This document shows positions 1 through 7,779 of a stretch of DNA of 64,000 bases, piece by piece. Where the stretch lies: assembly GCA_031417555.1 (NCBI GenBank), contig JANOVV010000072.1, forward strand, positions 1 to 64,000. The letters are read 5' to 3'. The first letter of the stretch is position 1. Each line of letters begins with the position of its first letter. The position numbers were made by a program, and so were the translations under genes. The notes beneath the pieces are model-generated. The model did no database searches. It saw only the letters and a list, made by a program, of their open reading frames with translations, and was not told the origin of the DNA. This DNA is from JADKIH01 sp031417555. Its GTDB lineage: Bacteria; Bacteroidota; Bacteroidia; AKYH767-A; 2013-40CM-41-45.

Positions 1-908
1 TGTAAATCCTCCATCTTTTCTCCTACGCCAATATATTTGATGGGTATATTAAACTCATCTGAGATGCCTATTACTACACCACCTTTAGCGGTTCCATCAA
101 GTTTAGTCAGAGCAATTGCATTTACTTCCGTTGTTTTAATAAATTGTCTGGCTTGCTCAATTGCATTCTGGCCCGTTGATGCATCTAATACAAGCAGTAT
201 TTCATGGGGAGCATCAGGAATTACTTTCTGTACGACACGTTTAATTTTAGAAAGCTCATTCATCAAGTTAACCTTATTGTGCAACCTTCCGGCTGTATCG
301 ATAATGAGTACGTCAGCTTCCTGTGCAACGGCAGACTGAACAGAGTCGAAAGCAACAGCTGCCGGGTCGGAACCCATCGGTTGTTTAACGATAGCAACTC
401 CAATACGTTTACTCCAGATATCGAGTTGATCTACAGCAGCAGCACGAAATGTATCTGCTGCTCCTAAAACAACTTTTTTTCCAGCCTGTTTAAATTGATA
501 ACCTAATTTACCAATAGTAGTTGTCTTTCCCACACCATTCACTCCTACAACCATAATTACATAAGGTTTTTTATTTTCAGGTATGGAGAATTCATAATCG
601 TTTGCAGAATTACTTTCAGTGAGTAATAATGTAATTTCATCTTTTAGTAATTTATTAAGCTCATCAGTACTTACATATTTATCTTTACTTACTCTTTCTT
701 CCAGACGCTTTATAATTTTCAAAGTAGTATTGACTCCAACATCAGAGCTAACAAGGATTTCTTCAAGATTATCCAACACCTCGGCATCTACTGTTGATTT
801 ACCAACAATTGCCTTAGCCAGCCGTGAGAAAATTCCCGATTTGGTTTTTTCAAGTCCCTTATCGAGGCTCTCCTTTTTTGATTTGCTGAATAAATTAAGA
901 ATACCCAT
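1..908 (-). CDS. ftsY: Signal recognition particle receptor FtsY (3' end beyond window)
   Basis: SRP-receptor GTPase that docks ribosome-SRP complexes at the inner membrane for co-translational insertion. The reading frame stays open to the left edge, so the C-terminus is missing. About 302 residues are visible, starting MGILNLFSKSKKES. A short charged N-terminal helical region (about 1-100, the N domain) precedes the GTPase domain. The P-loop GVNGVGKTT is at about residues 122-130 with K128, followed by DTFRAAA, then DTAGR and TKLDGTAKG. The very short N-terminal extension, without a long acidic A domain, fits the Bacteroidota form. It lies downstream of rpmG and the DUF4295 gene on the same strand, but a hairpin terminator separates it from them, so it may have its own promoter. 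The identification is certain. Confidence 0.97.
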   Translation of the reverse strand, partial: MGILNLFSKSKKESLDKGLEKTKSGIFSRLAKAIVGKSTVDAEVLDNLEEILVSSDVGVNTTLKIIKRLEERVSKDKYVSTDELNKLLKDEITLLLTESNSANDYEFSIPENKKPYVIMVVGVNGVGKTTTIGKLGYQFKQAGKKVVLGAADTFRAAAVDQLDIWSKRIGVAIVKQPMGSDPAAVAFDSVQSAVAQEADVLIIDTAGRLHNKVNLMNELSKIKRVVQKVIPDAPHEILLVLDASTGQNAIEQARQFIKTTEVNAIALTKLDGTAKGGVVIGISDEFNIPIKYIGVGEKMEDL

Positions 909-1030
909 TTGAAAATTAAATTTTAAATATCATTTAAATGATTTAGTAAATTTCATTTTAAAAATAAAAATCAACCATTAATATATCCTTTAACAATTAT
1001 TTACATTCCCACTTGCTAATCTCTTGTATC

Positions 1031-1051
1031 TTGATACATGATACATGATAC
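1031..1051. repeat. Degenerate 7-bp tandem repeat (GTATCAA family)
   Basis: Three heptamers in a row (TTGATAC, ATGATAC, ATGATAC), the reverse complement of the GTATCAA unit found at four other places in the window. The preceding GTATC at 1026 makes a GTATC-TT-GATAC dyad with the first unit. It lies in the gap between the DUF4295 gene and ftsY. Confidence 0.7.
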
Positions 1052-1054
1052 TAA

Positions 1055-1092
1055 CAAAAAGAGCTCCTTTCCAAATGAAAAGAAGCTCCTTA
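1055..1092 (-). terminator. Rho-independent terminator between the DUF4295 gene and ftsY
   Basis: Read on the minus strand, AGCTTCTTTTC and GAAAGGAGCT form an imperfect stem around a short ATTTG loop, followed by CTTTTTG. It lies 20 bases beyond the DUF4295 stop and about 145 bases before the ftsY start, so it should end or attenuate the rpmG-DUF4295 transcript before ftsY. Confidence 0.6.
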
Positions 1093-1111
1093 AATATTTT
1101 TAGGAAAATTA

Positions 1112-1267
1112 TTATTTATTTTTGAGAAAATCCTTAACGTGATCGTTATGAACTACTTCTTCTTTAAACTGATAAAAACCTGTATCAGCGTTTTTCACCA
1201 TTTTAATAACTTTTGAAAACTCTTTTCCTTTTCCGCTCTTGAGGGTTGCAACAACTTTCTTAGCCAT
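1112..1267 (-). CDS. DUF4295 small basic protein
   Basis: A 51-residue lysine-rich protein, MAKKVVATLKSGKGKEFSKV at the start and DHVKDFLKNK at the end. It matches in length, composition and position the DUF4295 family, a Bacteroidota-restricted small protein almost always encoded beside rpmG. Its function is not established; its position and basic character suggest a ribosome-associated role, which is inference. It begins 15 bases after the rpmG stop on the same strand, so the two are surely co-transcribed. A terminator follows it. Confidence 0.9.
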   Translation of the reverse strand: MAKKVVATLKSGKGKEFSKVIKMVKNADTGFYQFKEEVVHNDHVKDFLKNK

Positions 1268-1282
1268 ATTTTTACTTTTTTA

Positions 1283-1465
1283 TTATTTAATTTCTTTATG
1301 TACGGTCATTTTCTTGAGGATAGAATTGAATTTCTTCAACTCCAGACGCTCTGTAGTGTTCTTTTTGTTCTTAGTAGTGATATAACGTGAAGTACCGGGC
1401 TGACCGCTGGTCTTGTGCTCTGTACATTCTAAAATCACTTGTATTCTATTGCGACTTTTTGCCAT
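1283..1465 (-). CDS. rpmG: 50S ribosomal protein L33 (bL33)
   Basis: 60-residue ribosomal protein of the large subunit near the E site. The sequence MAKSRNRIQVILECTEHK followed by SRYITTKNKKNTTERLELKKF is typical of bL33. The zinc-binding cysteine pairs of the C+ form are absent (a single Cys at residue 14), so this is a C-minus, zinc-independent type. It is the first gene of a two-gene unit with the DUF4295 gene. A clear Bacteroidota-type promoter lies 25 bases upstream. In most Bacteroidota rpmB directly precedes rpmG; here an aminopeptidase gene and a 316-base gap separate them. Confidence 0.96.
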   Translation of the reverse strand: MAKSRNRIQVILECTEHKTSGQPGTSRYITTKNKKNTTERLELKKFNSILKKMTVHKEIK

Positions 1466-1781
1466 TTTCTGTTGAAATTTTCAGGGATGCAAATATAGAT
1501 GAAATTGTACTAAATACAAAGTTTTTGGAATAAAGATTTAACCGGGATTTTGCAATTGAAATGATTTAGCATACCAATATGATTTAAAATGATTGGTAAG
1601 AGGGGTCGTTATTATTTGATTTTTCGAAGTTGTTTTAATAAAAAACCTTGATTTTAAAATAAAAGAATATCATTTAATAATTTGCTTGACAATTTCAGTT
1701 TAACTGTTAAATCCAGGTTTAATCAAAAAATTCGAGATTTTTCTAAATTAAGGTTAAATCAGGCTAAAAATGAAGTCTTTA
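1466..1781. other. 316-base gap between rpmG and the aminopeptidase gene
   Basis: Apart from the rpmG promoter at its left end I see no gene, no hairpin with a T-run and no clear repeat. It is A/T-rich with a few TTTAAATC- and GGTTTAATC-like words. It lies where rpmB would normally adjoin rpmG in related genomes. Confidence 0.5.
1490..1520 (-). promoter_or_regulatory. Promoter of rpmG, Bacteroidota consensus
   Basis: On the minus strand TTTG (1520-1517), then exactly 19 bases, then TATATTTG (1497-1490). This matches the Bacteroidota housekeeping consensus TTTG-N19-TAnnTTTG in both boxes and in spacing. The -7 box ends 24 bases before the rpmG ATG. It is the best promoter match I found in the window. 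Confidence 0.75.
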
Positions 1782-3188
1782 TTATTTGGGAAGAATATAC
1801 TTCGGAGTCTCTTTCATTATTTTTTCGATGTCTTCAATTTTTGACGGACAAGAGACTGAAAGATTCTCAAAACCTTGTTTAGTAATTAATACATCATCCT
1901 CAATTCGTACCCCAATATTCCACCATTTAGAATCGCAATTACTGTTTGCCGGAATATAAATTCCGGGTTCAACGGTAATCATATTTCCTTCCTGTAGTTT
2001 ATTAAAAGTGCCTGCATCATGAACATCAAGTCCAAGGTAATGTGAAGTTCCATGCATAAAATAAGTATGATAATCCTCTTCTTCCTTGATAATACCAAGA
2101 TCTAAAAGTCCTTTTTTGATAATATCAACTGCAGCATGGTGAGGATCCCGAAAATTATTGCCGGGCTTGCATTGTGTAAATGCTGAATCCTGAGCTTTGA
2201 GTACCAAATCGTAAATTATCTTTTGCTCGTTGGTGAAAATACCATTGACGGGAAGAGTACGAGTAACATCTGCAGTATAACCATGATATTCTGCACCCAT
2301 ATCCAGCAATATAAGTTCGCCGCCCTTTAATTTTTTTCTGTTTGTTTCATAATGAAGAATGCAAGAATTTTCACCGCCTCCGCAAATGCTTGAATAACCA
2401 ACATCTTCTGCTCCTTCTTTTTTAAATACATATTCACCGACAGCTTCTACTTCGTACTCGCTCATCCCAACTTTTAATGCTTTCATCATATCCTTATGGC
2501 CTTCACAAGAAATAGAAATTGCTTTTCTCATGAGGATAATTTCTTCAGGCTTTTTAATTTCTCTCATCCTTTTCAGGATTTTTCCTAGCAGATAAGAGTC
2601 GCCATTTGAGGGTGGAAAAGAAAATTTATTTTTAAATATTTCGACGAGATTGTATAAATCCAGACTATCGGTTCGGTCATCTGCAATTCCTAGAGGCAAC
2701 GGCAGGTATAATACTTTTTTAAAATCTTTCGCCTGAATATTAAGAGTATCAAAAGACTTTAAATTAAATACAGATTGTATACCGGAAATGTCCTTAGCGT
2801 CGGAAACTTTAGCCATTCTTCCTTTCCAGATTTCTTGTGATTTATTTTGAGGAGGAATAAAAAGAATTTCATTGAAACTATTACTTCCAATTGTAATCGG
2901 ACTTTTAAAAATCAAAAGAAGGGAATTGGGTTCTGTATATCCGGTCAGATAATAAAACTGTGGATTCTGATGATAAGGATAATCCGTATCGTTCGACCGG
3001 TTTCTTACCGGTGAAGAAAAGAAAATTGCCATTGAACTATCAGGCATTTCCTCTCTTAGTTCATTCCTGTTGTTACTATAAAAATTGGAAGGAATAAAAT
3101 CATCTTCGTATCGATAAGATTTTTTCTCCTGACTGTATACACTGATATATAATAAGAGAATAAAAAAAATGAAATTTAATGTTTTCAT
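1782..3188 (-). CDS. Secreted Xaa-Pro aminopeptidase (M24B, aminopeptidase P)
   Basis: A 468-residue metallopeptidase expected to remove N-terminal residues preceding proline. It starts with a signal peptide (MKTLNFIFFILLLYISVYSQ), so it probably acts in the periplasm, whereas the classical PepP is cytoplasmic. An aminopeptidase P N-terminal domain spans about 30-200 (SMAIFFSSPVRNRSND; FYYLTGYTEPNS). The pita-bread catalytic domain carries all five dinuclear metal ligands: D296 and D307 (LLDMGAEYHGYTADVTRT), H383 (HGTSHYLGLD), E407 (VEPGIYIP) and E430 (GVRIEDD). It sits between rpmB and rpmG, with a terminator directly upstream, so its promoter must overlap or closely follow that terminator. 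Confidence 0.93.
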   Translation of the reverse strand: MKTLNFIFFILLLYISVYSQEKKSYRYEDDFIPSNFYSNNRNELREEMPDSSMAIFFSSPVRNRSNDTDYPYHQNPQFYYLTGYTEPNSLLLIFKSPITIGSNSFNEILFIPPQNKSQEIWKGRMAKVSDAKDISGIQSVFNLKSFDTLNIQAKDFKKVLYLPLPLGIADDRTDSLDLYNLVEIFKNKFSFPPSNGDSYLLGKILKRMREIKKPEEIILMRKAISISCEGHKDMMKALKVGMSEYEVEAVGEYVFKKEGAEDVGYSSICGGGENSCILHYETNRKKLKGGELILLDMGAEYHGYTADVTRTLPVNGIFTNEQKIIYDLVLKAQDSAFTQCKPGNNFRDPHHAAVDIIKKGLLDLGIIKEEEDYHTYFMHGTSHYLGLDVHDAGTFNKLQEGNMITVEPGIYIPANSNCDSKWWNIGVRIEDDVLITKQGFENLSVSCPSKIEDIEKIMKETPKYILPK

Positions 3189-3210
3189 AGATTCCCGAAT
3201 TTCATTAAAA

Positions 3211-3243
3211 CAAAAAATGCCGAAACCTTAAGGATCCGGCATT
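3211..3243 (-). terminator. Terminator after rpmB
   Basis: On the minus strand ATGCCG ... CGGCAT forms a stem around a loop that itself contains the self-complementary CCTTAAGG, and is followed by TTTTTTG. It lies 19 bases after the rpmB stop and only 22 bases before the aminopeptidase start. Confidence 0.75.
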
Positions 3244-3262
3244 ATAAAGTATTATAAAACTA

Positions 3263-3496
3263 TCAGATAGTTCCTTTGCGAATCGCTTTTTCAATTGCTG
3301 CGCTAATTCCAATTTTGTTAATTGTACGAAGAGCCGAAGTAGATACTTTTAAAGTAATCCACTCTTTTAATTCAGGTACAAAAAATTTCTTAGTCTGTAA
3401 ATTTGGATGAAATCTGCGTTTGGTTTTCTTGTTGGAAAATGATACACTATTTCCAACCATTGCCTTTTTTCCCGTTAAATCACATATGCGAGCCAT
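3263..3496 (-). CDS. rpmB: 50S ribosomal protein L28 (bL28)
   Basis: 77-residue large-subunit protein starting MARICDLTGKKAMVGNSVSF, followed by NKKTKRRFHPNLQ and FFVPELKEWITLKVSTSALR, all standard for bL28. It reads as a one-gene unit: a -7 box (TATCTTTG) lies 23 bases upstream and a strong hairpin terminator follows. Its usual partner rpmG is displaced by about 1.8 kb. Confidence 0.97.
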   Translation of the reverse strand: MARICDLTGKKAMVGNSVSFSNKKTKRRFHPNLQTKKFFVPELKEWITLKVSTSALRTINKIGISAAIEKAIRKGTI

Positions 3497-3518
3497 TCTA
3501 TTCTTTTTTTAGAGGCGG

Positions 3519-3551
3519 CAAAGATATAAAAATTCAATTTAAAAGTTCGAA
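3519..3551 (-). promoter_or_regulatory. Probable promoter of rpmB
   Basis: On the minus strand TTCG (3551-3548), 21 bases, then TATCTTTG (3526-3519). The -7 box is a perfect TAnnTTTG; the -33 box has one mismatch to TTTG. It lies 23 bases before the rpmB ATG. Confidence 0.5.
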
Positions 3552-3647
3552 AATTTGAAAATTTATTTAATCAAAAAATAGGTGGGAATTGGTTATTGGC
3601 ACTTAAATTAAAGTTAATTAATATATTGTATATCAATATATTATAAA

Positions 3648-4892
3648 TTATATTTCATGAATTAACATTTTCCTTAAAACGTTAAGTGCATGTTGAGCAG
3701 TCTCCAGTATAACTCTTTCCCTGTTTGTTCCCAGTTGTAGTTTTCGGGTAATGGTCTTTTCCGCATTCGAAACTGCAATCCATACGGTACCTACCGGTTT
3801 ATCAGCTGTTCCCCCATCAGGACCGGCAATACCGGAACAAGCTATAGAATAATCTGTTTTGAATTTTTTTCTGACATTCGATGCCATTGATTTTACTACC
3901 TCCTCGCTTACAGCACCATATTTTTCGAAGATGTGAAAATCCACATCCAATTCATTTACCTTTATTTCATTGGCATAAGCCACAATAGAACCGATATAAT
4001 ATTCACTGCTTCCGGGAATGCTGGTAATTTTATGTGCTATAAAACCTCCGGTGCAGCTTTCTGCAGTGCTAATGGTTTTCTTTTGATCTCTCAACAACCG
4101 GCCAATCAATCCTTCGAGTCTATCGTTTTCATAGCCATAAATATATTCACCTATTAATGCTTTTAATTTGAGTGCTTCAGCATTCACTTCCTTTAAAAGA
4201 GCTTCTTCATCTACACCTTTAGCCGTAATTCGTAATCTAACCATACCTGCAGCGGGTAAATATGCCAGTTTAATGTGTGATGGTAGATTGTCTTCCCAGG
4301 AAGAAATGAGATCAGATAAATAAGATTCGCCAATTCCTTGTGTGAGAATAGTTTTATGAATGATAGGAACAAGTGGAAATCTTTCTTTGATTTTCGGAAT
4401 AACTATTTTCTCCATTAATCCCTTCATTTCTGAAGGAACACCGGGCATGGAAACATATATTTTCTCATTCTGTTCAAACCACATTCCAGGAGCCGTTCCC
4501 TGATAATTGTGGAGCACAATACAATTTTCAGGTACCTCTGCCTGCAATCTGTTTATCGGCGTTACCTGCCGGCCGCGTGAAATAAAAATCGATTCAATAA
4601 TTTTAAAAGATTCTTCATCGAATTTTAGTCCGGTTTTGAAATATTTACAAAGTGTTTTTTTCGTGATGTCGTCTTTCGTCGGGCCTAATCCGCCGGTAAT
4701 TAAAATAATATCCGCCCTCAACGAAGCCTCGTACAAAGCCTTTAGAATATGACTTTCATCATCACTTACCGAAGAAATTTGCTTTACTTTAATTCCTATC
4801 TCATTTAATCGTTGAGCCATCCAGGCACTATTGGTATCAACAACCTGCCCAATCAACAATTCGTCCCCAATTGTTATTATTTCCGTAAGCAT
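3648..4892 (-). CDS. cinA: CinA family protein / nicotinamide-nucleotide amidohydrolase
   Basis: 414-residue two-domain protein. The N-terminal molybdopterin-binding-like (COG1058) domain spans about 1-170, with TIGDELLIGQVVDTNS and ITGGLGPTKDDITK. The C-terminal CinA/PncC domain (about 255-410) contains STAESCTGGFIAHKITSIPG and CSGIAGPDGGTADKPVGTVW, the active-site region of nicotinamide mononucleotide deamidases that recycle NMN to nicotinate mononucleotide. Full length for the family. It lies upstream of rpmB on the same strand with a 151-base gap. Just past its stop is a 10-bp A/T-only inverted repeat (about 3618-3642) that could be a weak terminator. Confidence 0.95.
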   Translation of the reverse strand: MLTEIITIGDELLIGQVVDTNSAWMAQRLNEIGIKVKQISSVSDDESHILKALYEASLRADIILITGGLGPTKDDITKKTLCKYFKTGLKFDEESFKIIESIFISRGRQVTPINRLQAEVPENCIVLHNYQGTAPGMWFEQNEKIYVSMPGVPSEMKGLMEKIVIPKIKERFPLVPIIHKTILTQGIGESYLSDLISSWEDNLPSHIKLAYLPAAGMVRLRITAKGVDEEALLKEVNAEALKLKALIGEYIYGYENDRLEGLIGRLLRDQKKTISTAESCTGGFIAHKITSIPGSSEYYIGSIVAYANEIKVNELDVDFHIFEKYGAVSEEVVKSMASNVRKKFKTDYSIACSGIAGPDGGTADKPVGTVWIAVSNAEKTITRKLQLGTNRERVILETAQHALNVLRKMLIHEI

Positions 4893-4917
4893 CTTTTAAG
4901 TAATATTGTTTACCCGG

Positions 4918-4925
4918 CAAAGGTA
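4918..4925 (-). promoter_or_regulatory. Possible -7 box of cinA
   Basis: TACCTTTG on the minus strand, a perfect TAnnTTTG, 25 bases before the cinA ATG. I could not find a matching -33 TTTG at the expected distance. Confidence 0.3.
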
Positions 4926-5022
4926 TAGAAACAATTATTAGTTGATTCCTTAATTCATTGATTGGTTAATTATTTTAATTTAAATAAAATATTTATAGAT
5001 ACATAATCGTCAACTGCAATAA

Positions 5023-5610
5023 ATGCATGAAAGGATTATGATAGCTTTTGATATGACACACACTCAAAATGAATCTATTCGTGAAGTAGTTGAAGAAAAC
5101 GGGAAAAAACTTTTCGCTTTCATCCGAAAACGCGTTAGAGAGCCTGAAGAAGCTGAGGATATTTTTCAGGATGTAATGATTGAGCTAACTGAATCATACC
5201 GTTTAATGAAGCCTATCGAAAAAATGGCTGCCTGGCTTTATAGAGTGGCACGGAATAAAATTACTGACAAATACAGAAAAAAGCGTCCTCACCTATTGGA
5301 AGATCAATTGGTCTATCGTGGCAGTGATGATGAACAATTATTCCTCAACGATTTATTGAAATCTAATTCTCAAAGCCCCGATAAAGATTTTGATCAGGCA
5401 TTGATTCAGGAAGCATTGGAACATGCACTGGATGAACTTCCGGCAGAACAGCGTGATGTTTTTATCCAACATGAATTAGAAGGAATTAGTTTTCGTGACA
5501 TCTCTGAGCAAACAGGGGAATCTTTAAATACCCTTCTCTCCCGAAAAAGATATGCAGTGTTACACCTTCGTGAAAAACTTCGTGATTTATATGAAGATTT
5601 ATTAAAATAA
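5023..5610 (+). CDS. ECF-type RNA polymerase sigma factor
   Basis: 195 residues. Region sigma-2 lies at about 25-95 (EEAEDIFQDVMIEL, then MAAWLYRVARNKITDKYRKK) and region sigma-4 at about 130-190 (LDELPAEQRDVFIQHELEG, FRDISEQTGESLNTLLSRKR), a standard extracytoplasmic-function sigma factor of the sigma-70 family. The open frame begins at 5023, but the ATG at 5053 (MTHTQNESIREVV) gives a more usual N-terminus and may be the real start. It is followed after 26 bases by a small two-helix membrane protein, the position usually held by an anti-sigma or regulatory partner. No canonical anti-sigma domain is seen nearby. The target regulon cannot be told from the sequence. Confidence 0.9.
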   Translation: MHERIMIAFDMTHTQNESIREVVEENGKKLFAFIRKRVREPEEAEDIFQDVMIELTESYRLMKPIEKMAAWLYRVARNKITDKYRKKRPHLLEDQLVYRGSDDEQLFLNDLLKSNSQSPDKDFDQALIQEALEHALDELPAEQRDVFIQHELEGISFRDISEQTGESLNTLLSRKRYAVLHLREKLRDLYEDLLK

Positions 5611-5636
5611 AAACAAACAGTAAAAAATAAAGAACG

Positions 5637-5978
5637 ATGAAAAAGTTGTGGTTTATAAAAATGATTGTATTTGCCCTGGCAGGAATTACTGTAATGACGG
5701 CAATAGTGATGTGGACTTGGAATTGGCTGGTGCCTGAACTATTTCATGGGCCGGTAATAACTTTTTATCAGACTATTGGTCTATTGATTTTGTCACGGTT
5801 ACTCTTTAGAGGATTTTATGGAATGGGAAATCGTGCAATGCATGGTAAACAATGGAATCCTTGGAAAGATCGAATGGAAAAAATGGATCCTGAACAACGC
5901 GAAAAAATGCGCGACCTTTGGAAAAAACGTTGTGGCGGATATAGTTGTGATGATGAGAAGAAGGGGGATGTGGGGTGA
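5637..5978 (+). CDS. Small membrane protein downstream of the sigma factor
   Basis: 113 residues. Two hydrophobic helices (about 7-33, IVFALAGITVMTAIVMW, and about 40-58, FYQTIGLLILSRLLF) are followed by a charged cytoplasmic-looking tail with MDPEQREKMRDLWKKRC and CDDEKKG. I recognise no named domain. The MDPEQREKMRD segment resembles the helix of Spy/CpxP-like or heavy-metal-resistance proteins only in general composition. The 26-base spacing to the sigma gene indicates one transcript, so it may modulate or be controlled by that sigma factor; this is inference. A GTATCAA heptamer array begins at its stop codon. Confidence 0.7.
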   Translation: MKKLWFIKMIVFALAGITVMTAIVMWTWNWLVPELFHGPVITFYQTIGLLILSRLLFRGFYGMGNRAMHGKQWNPWKDRMEKMDPEQREKMRDLWKKRCGGYSCDDEKKGDVG

Positions 5979-6005
5979 GTATCAAGTATCATGTATCAAG
6001 AATCA
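5978..6005. repeat. 7-bp tandem repeat (AGTATCA, 4 degenerate units)
   Basis: Units AGTATCA, AGTATCA, TGTATCA, AGAATCA follow each other directly from the last base of the preceding stop codon. Same family as the arrays at 1031, 19842, 29866 and 48465. Confidence 0.8.
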
Positions 6006-6093
6006 ATTCTGATGGGTGTTGGAATTGATTCTTAATTTTTGGCTCATCTTAGTGATTTCAAATTGATGTATATTTAACGACAAAATCTGATTG

Positions 6094-6813
6094 ATGAAAA
6101 ATTTATTTTTTATAATGGCAATTGCAATTGTATTTCCAGCCTGTTCAAGCGGGCAATTTGATTTGGGGAAAATTGGAAAAGATATTAATAACAGCATTAA
6201 TAAAAAACCTCTTTCCAATCAGGAAATAATTGATGGTTTGAAACAAGCGCTTTCTATTGGAAGCCAGAATGCTTCAGGTTCTGCTTCAAAGACTGATGGA
6301 TATTTCAGACATCCTCTTATAAAAATCCCCTTCCCTCCTCAGGCAGAGAAAATGGAAAAAAAATTGCGCTCTCTGGGAATGAATAAGCAAGTTGATGAAT
6401 TTGTATTGACGATGAACCGTGCGGCCGAAGAAGCGGCAAAACAAGCTGCTCCGATATTTGTTGATGCTGTAAAAAGCATGACTATAACGGATGGCGTTAA
6501 TATATTAAAGGGAAAAGATACAGCAGCGACTAATTATTTGCGACAGAAGACTTCTCTTTCTTTACACGATAAATTTAAGCCTGTAATTCTTTCTGCTACT
6601 CAAAAAGTTGAGGTAACTAAATACTGGAACCCACTTATTACTACTTACAATAAACTTCCTTTCGTCGATCGTCTGAATCCTGATTTGGATGAATACATCA
6701 CACAAAAAGCATTAAGTGGACTATTCTACCTTGTTTCTCAAGAGGAAGTTAAAATAAGAAAAGATCCGGCGGCACGCGTAACAGACCTGCTGAAAAAGGT
6801 ATTTGGCAATTAA
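6094..6813 (+). CDS. DUF4197 family lipoprotein
   Basis: 239 residues from the ATG at 6094; an in-frame TTG directly before it is less likely as start. The N-terminus MKNLFFIMAIAIVFPACSSG is a lipoprotein signal with lipobox FPAC and lipidated Cys17, so it is membrane-anchored in the periplasm or outer membrane. The rest matches the DUF4197 family: NQEIIDGLKQALSIGSQNA, DGYFRHPLIKIPFPPQAEKM, MNRAAEEAAKQAAPIFVDA and a C-terminal FYLVSQEEVKIRKDPAAR. The family is helical and of unknown function. It stands alone with a strong terminator after it. Confidence 0.88.
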   Translation: MKNLFFIMAIAIVFPACSSGQFDLGKIGKDINNSINKKPLSNQEIIDGLKQALSIGSQNASGSASKTDGYFRHPLIKIPFPPQAEKMEKKLRSLGMNKQVDEFVLTMNRAAEEAAKQAAPIFVDAVKSMTITDGVNILKGKDTAATNYLRQKTSLSLHDKFKPVILSATQKVEVTKYWNPLITTYNKLPFVDRLNPDLDEYITQKALSGLFYLVSQEEVKIRKDPAARVTDLLKKVFGN

Positions 6814-6815
6814 TA

Positions 6816-6850
6816 AAAAAAAATCCGGCGTTAAGGCCGGATTTTTTTTT
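6816..6850. terminator. Strong bidirectional terminator
   Basis: AATCCGGC-GTTAAG-GCCGGATT with an A-run before and nine T after. It serves the DUF4197 gene on the plus strand and, by symmetry, the universal stress protein genes converging from the right. Confidence 0.93.
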
Positions 6851-6874
6851 CAAGGTTTTCTATTTCTAAAAAAA

Positions 6875-7762
6875 TCAATATCCCATTTGAATTTTTTCCG
6901 GATCACCCTCATCAGGTCGGATACTCATGACTGGAATCTTAGATTGATTGATTAATTGCTGAGCATAATTACCCATGAATAATCCTGATCCTTCCTGATC
7001 AGTCATTATTATCAGTAAGTCAGCATTTATCTGATTTGAATAATTCATCGTTGAAGTCGGAGAATTATCCGTTTTAAAAATTTTAACCGTATGAGCAATT
7101 TCATGTTCTTCCAGATAAGACTGCACCTGGTGAATCTTCACTTCAAAACGTCTTTGCATATCTACATCAGACATAGTCATTAACCCTGCAATATGAACAA
7201 TAGAATTATAGTGTTTGGCAATTTCTACGCAATGCTTAACCTTTTGTCTGGAGGATGCAGAGTTATCAATTGGTAAAACTATGTCTTTGAAACCAATTTT
7301 TTTAGCGTGTGACTGAACTGAAATAACCGGACAAGATGCACCCATTACAACACGATACGTATTACTTCCTACAAGGAAATCCTGAAAACCACTAACACCA
7401 TGAGTTCCCATAACGATAATATCGACTTCGAGTTCTTCAGCAACATTTATAATTTTTTTATAAATTTTCCCATTTTCAATTCGGAAAATTACTTTCATAC
7501 CGCTGTCGTGATGCAGTTTTTCAGCAAGTTTTGCCAATTTATCTTTGGCGGTAGATTCTATTTTTTCTTCAAATTCTGATTGTGATTTTCCAAAAGCAGA
7601 ACTTATAGCAGAAGTAAAAGAATATGATTCGATAACGTGAACAAGAATAATTTCTGCTTTATGCAATTTTGCCATAAAGACAGCATGTTCCAAAGCAAGA
7701 TCAGCTGTTTCAGAAAAATCGAAGGGAATCAATACTTTCTTGATGTGAAATTTTTTGGGCAT
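6875..7762 (-). CDS. Universal stress protein, tandem UspA domains
   Basis: 295-residue cytoplasmic protein with two Usp domains (about 5-150 and 155-285). The first has the complete nucleotide-binding signature G-2x-G-9x-G(S): GTHGVSGFQDFLVGSNT, followed by CPVISV. The second keeps the fold (IMTDQEGSGLFMGNYAQQLI; IPVMSIRP) but lacks that glycine pattern, so only one ATP site is expected. It begins 17 bases after a paralogous gene on the same strand, which suggests an operon from a local duplication. Family members bind ATP and help survival under stress or anoxia; the specific role here is unknown. Confidence 0.93.
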   Translation of the reverse strand: MPKKFHIKKVLIPFDFSETADLALEHAVFMAKLHKAEIILVHVIESYSFTSAISSAFGKSQSEFEEKIESTAKDKLAKLAEKLHHDSGMKVIFRIENGKIYKKIINVAEELEVDIIVMGTHGVSGFQDFLVGSNTYRVVMGASCPVISVQSHAKKIGFKDIVLPIDNSASSRQKVKHCVEIAKHYNSIVHIAGLMTMSDVDMQRRFEVKIHQVQSYLEEHEIAHTVKIFKTDNSPTSTMNYSNQINADLLIIMTDQEGSGLFMGNYAQQLINQSKIPVMSIRPDEGDPEKIQMGY

Positions 7763-7779
7763 GCGGTAGTTATTAAAAG

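Noticed and set aside
1682..1882. 66-residue plus-strand open frame next to the aminopeptidase gene
   Set aside because: Its second half overlaps the conserved C-terminus of the aminopeptidase on the other strand, and the peptide looks like random A/T-rich coding.
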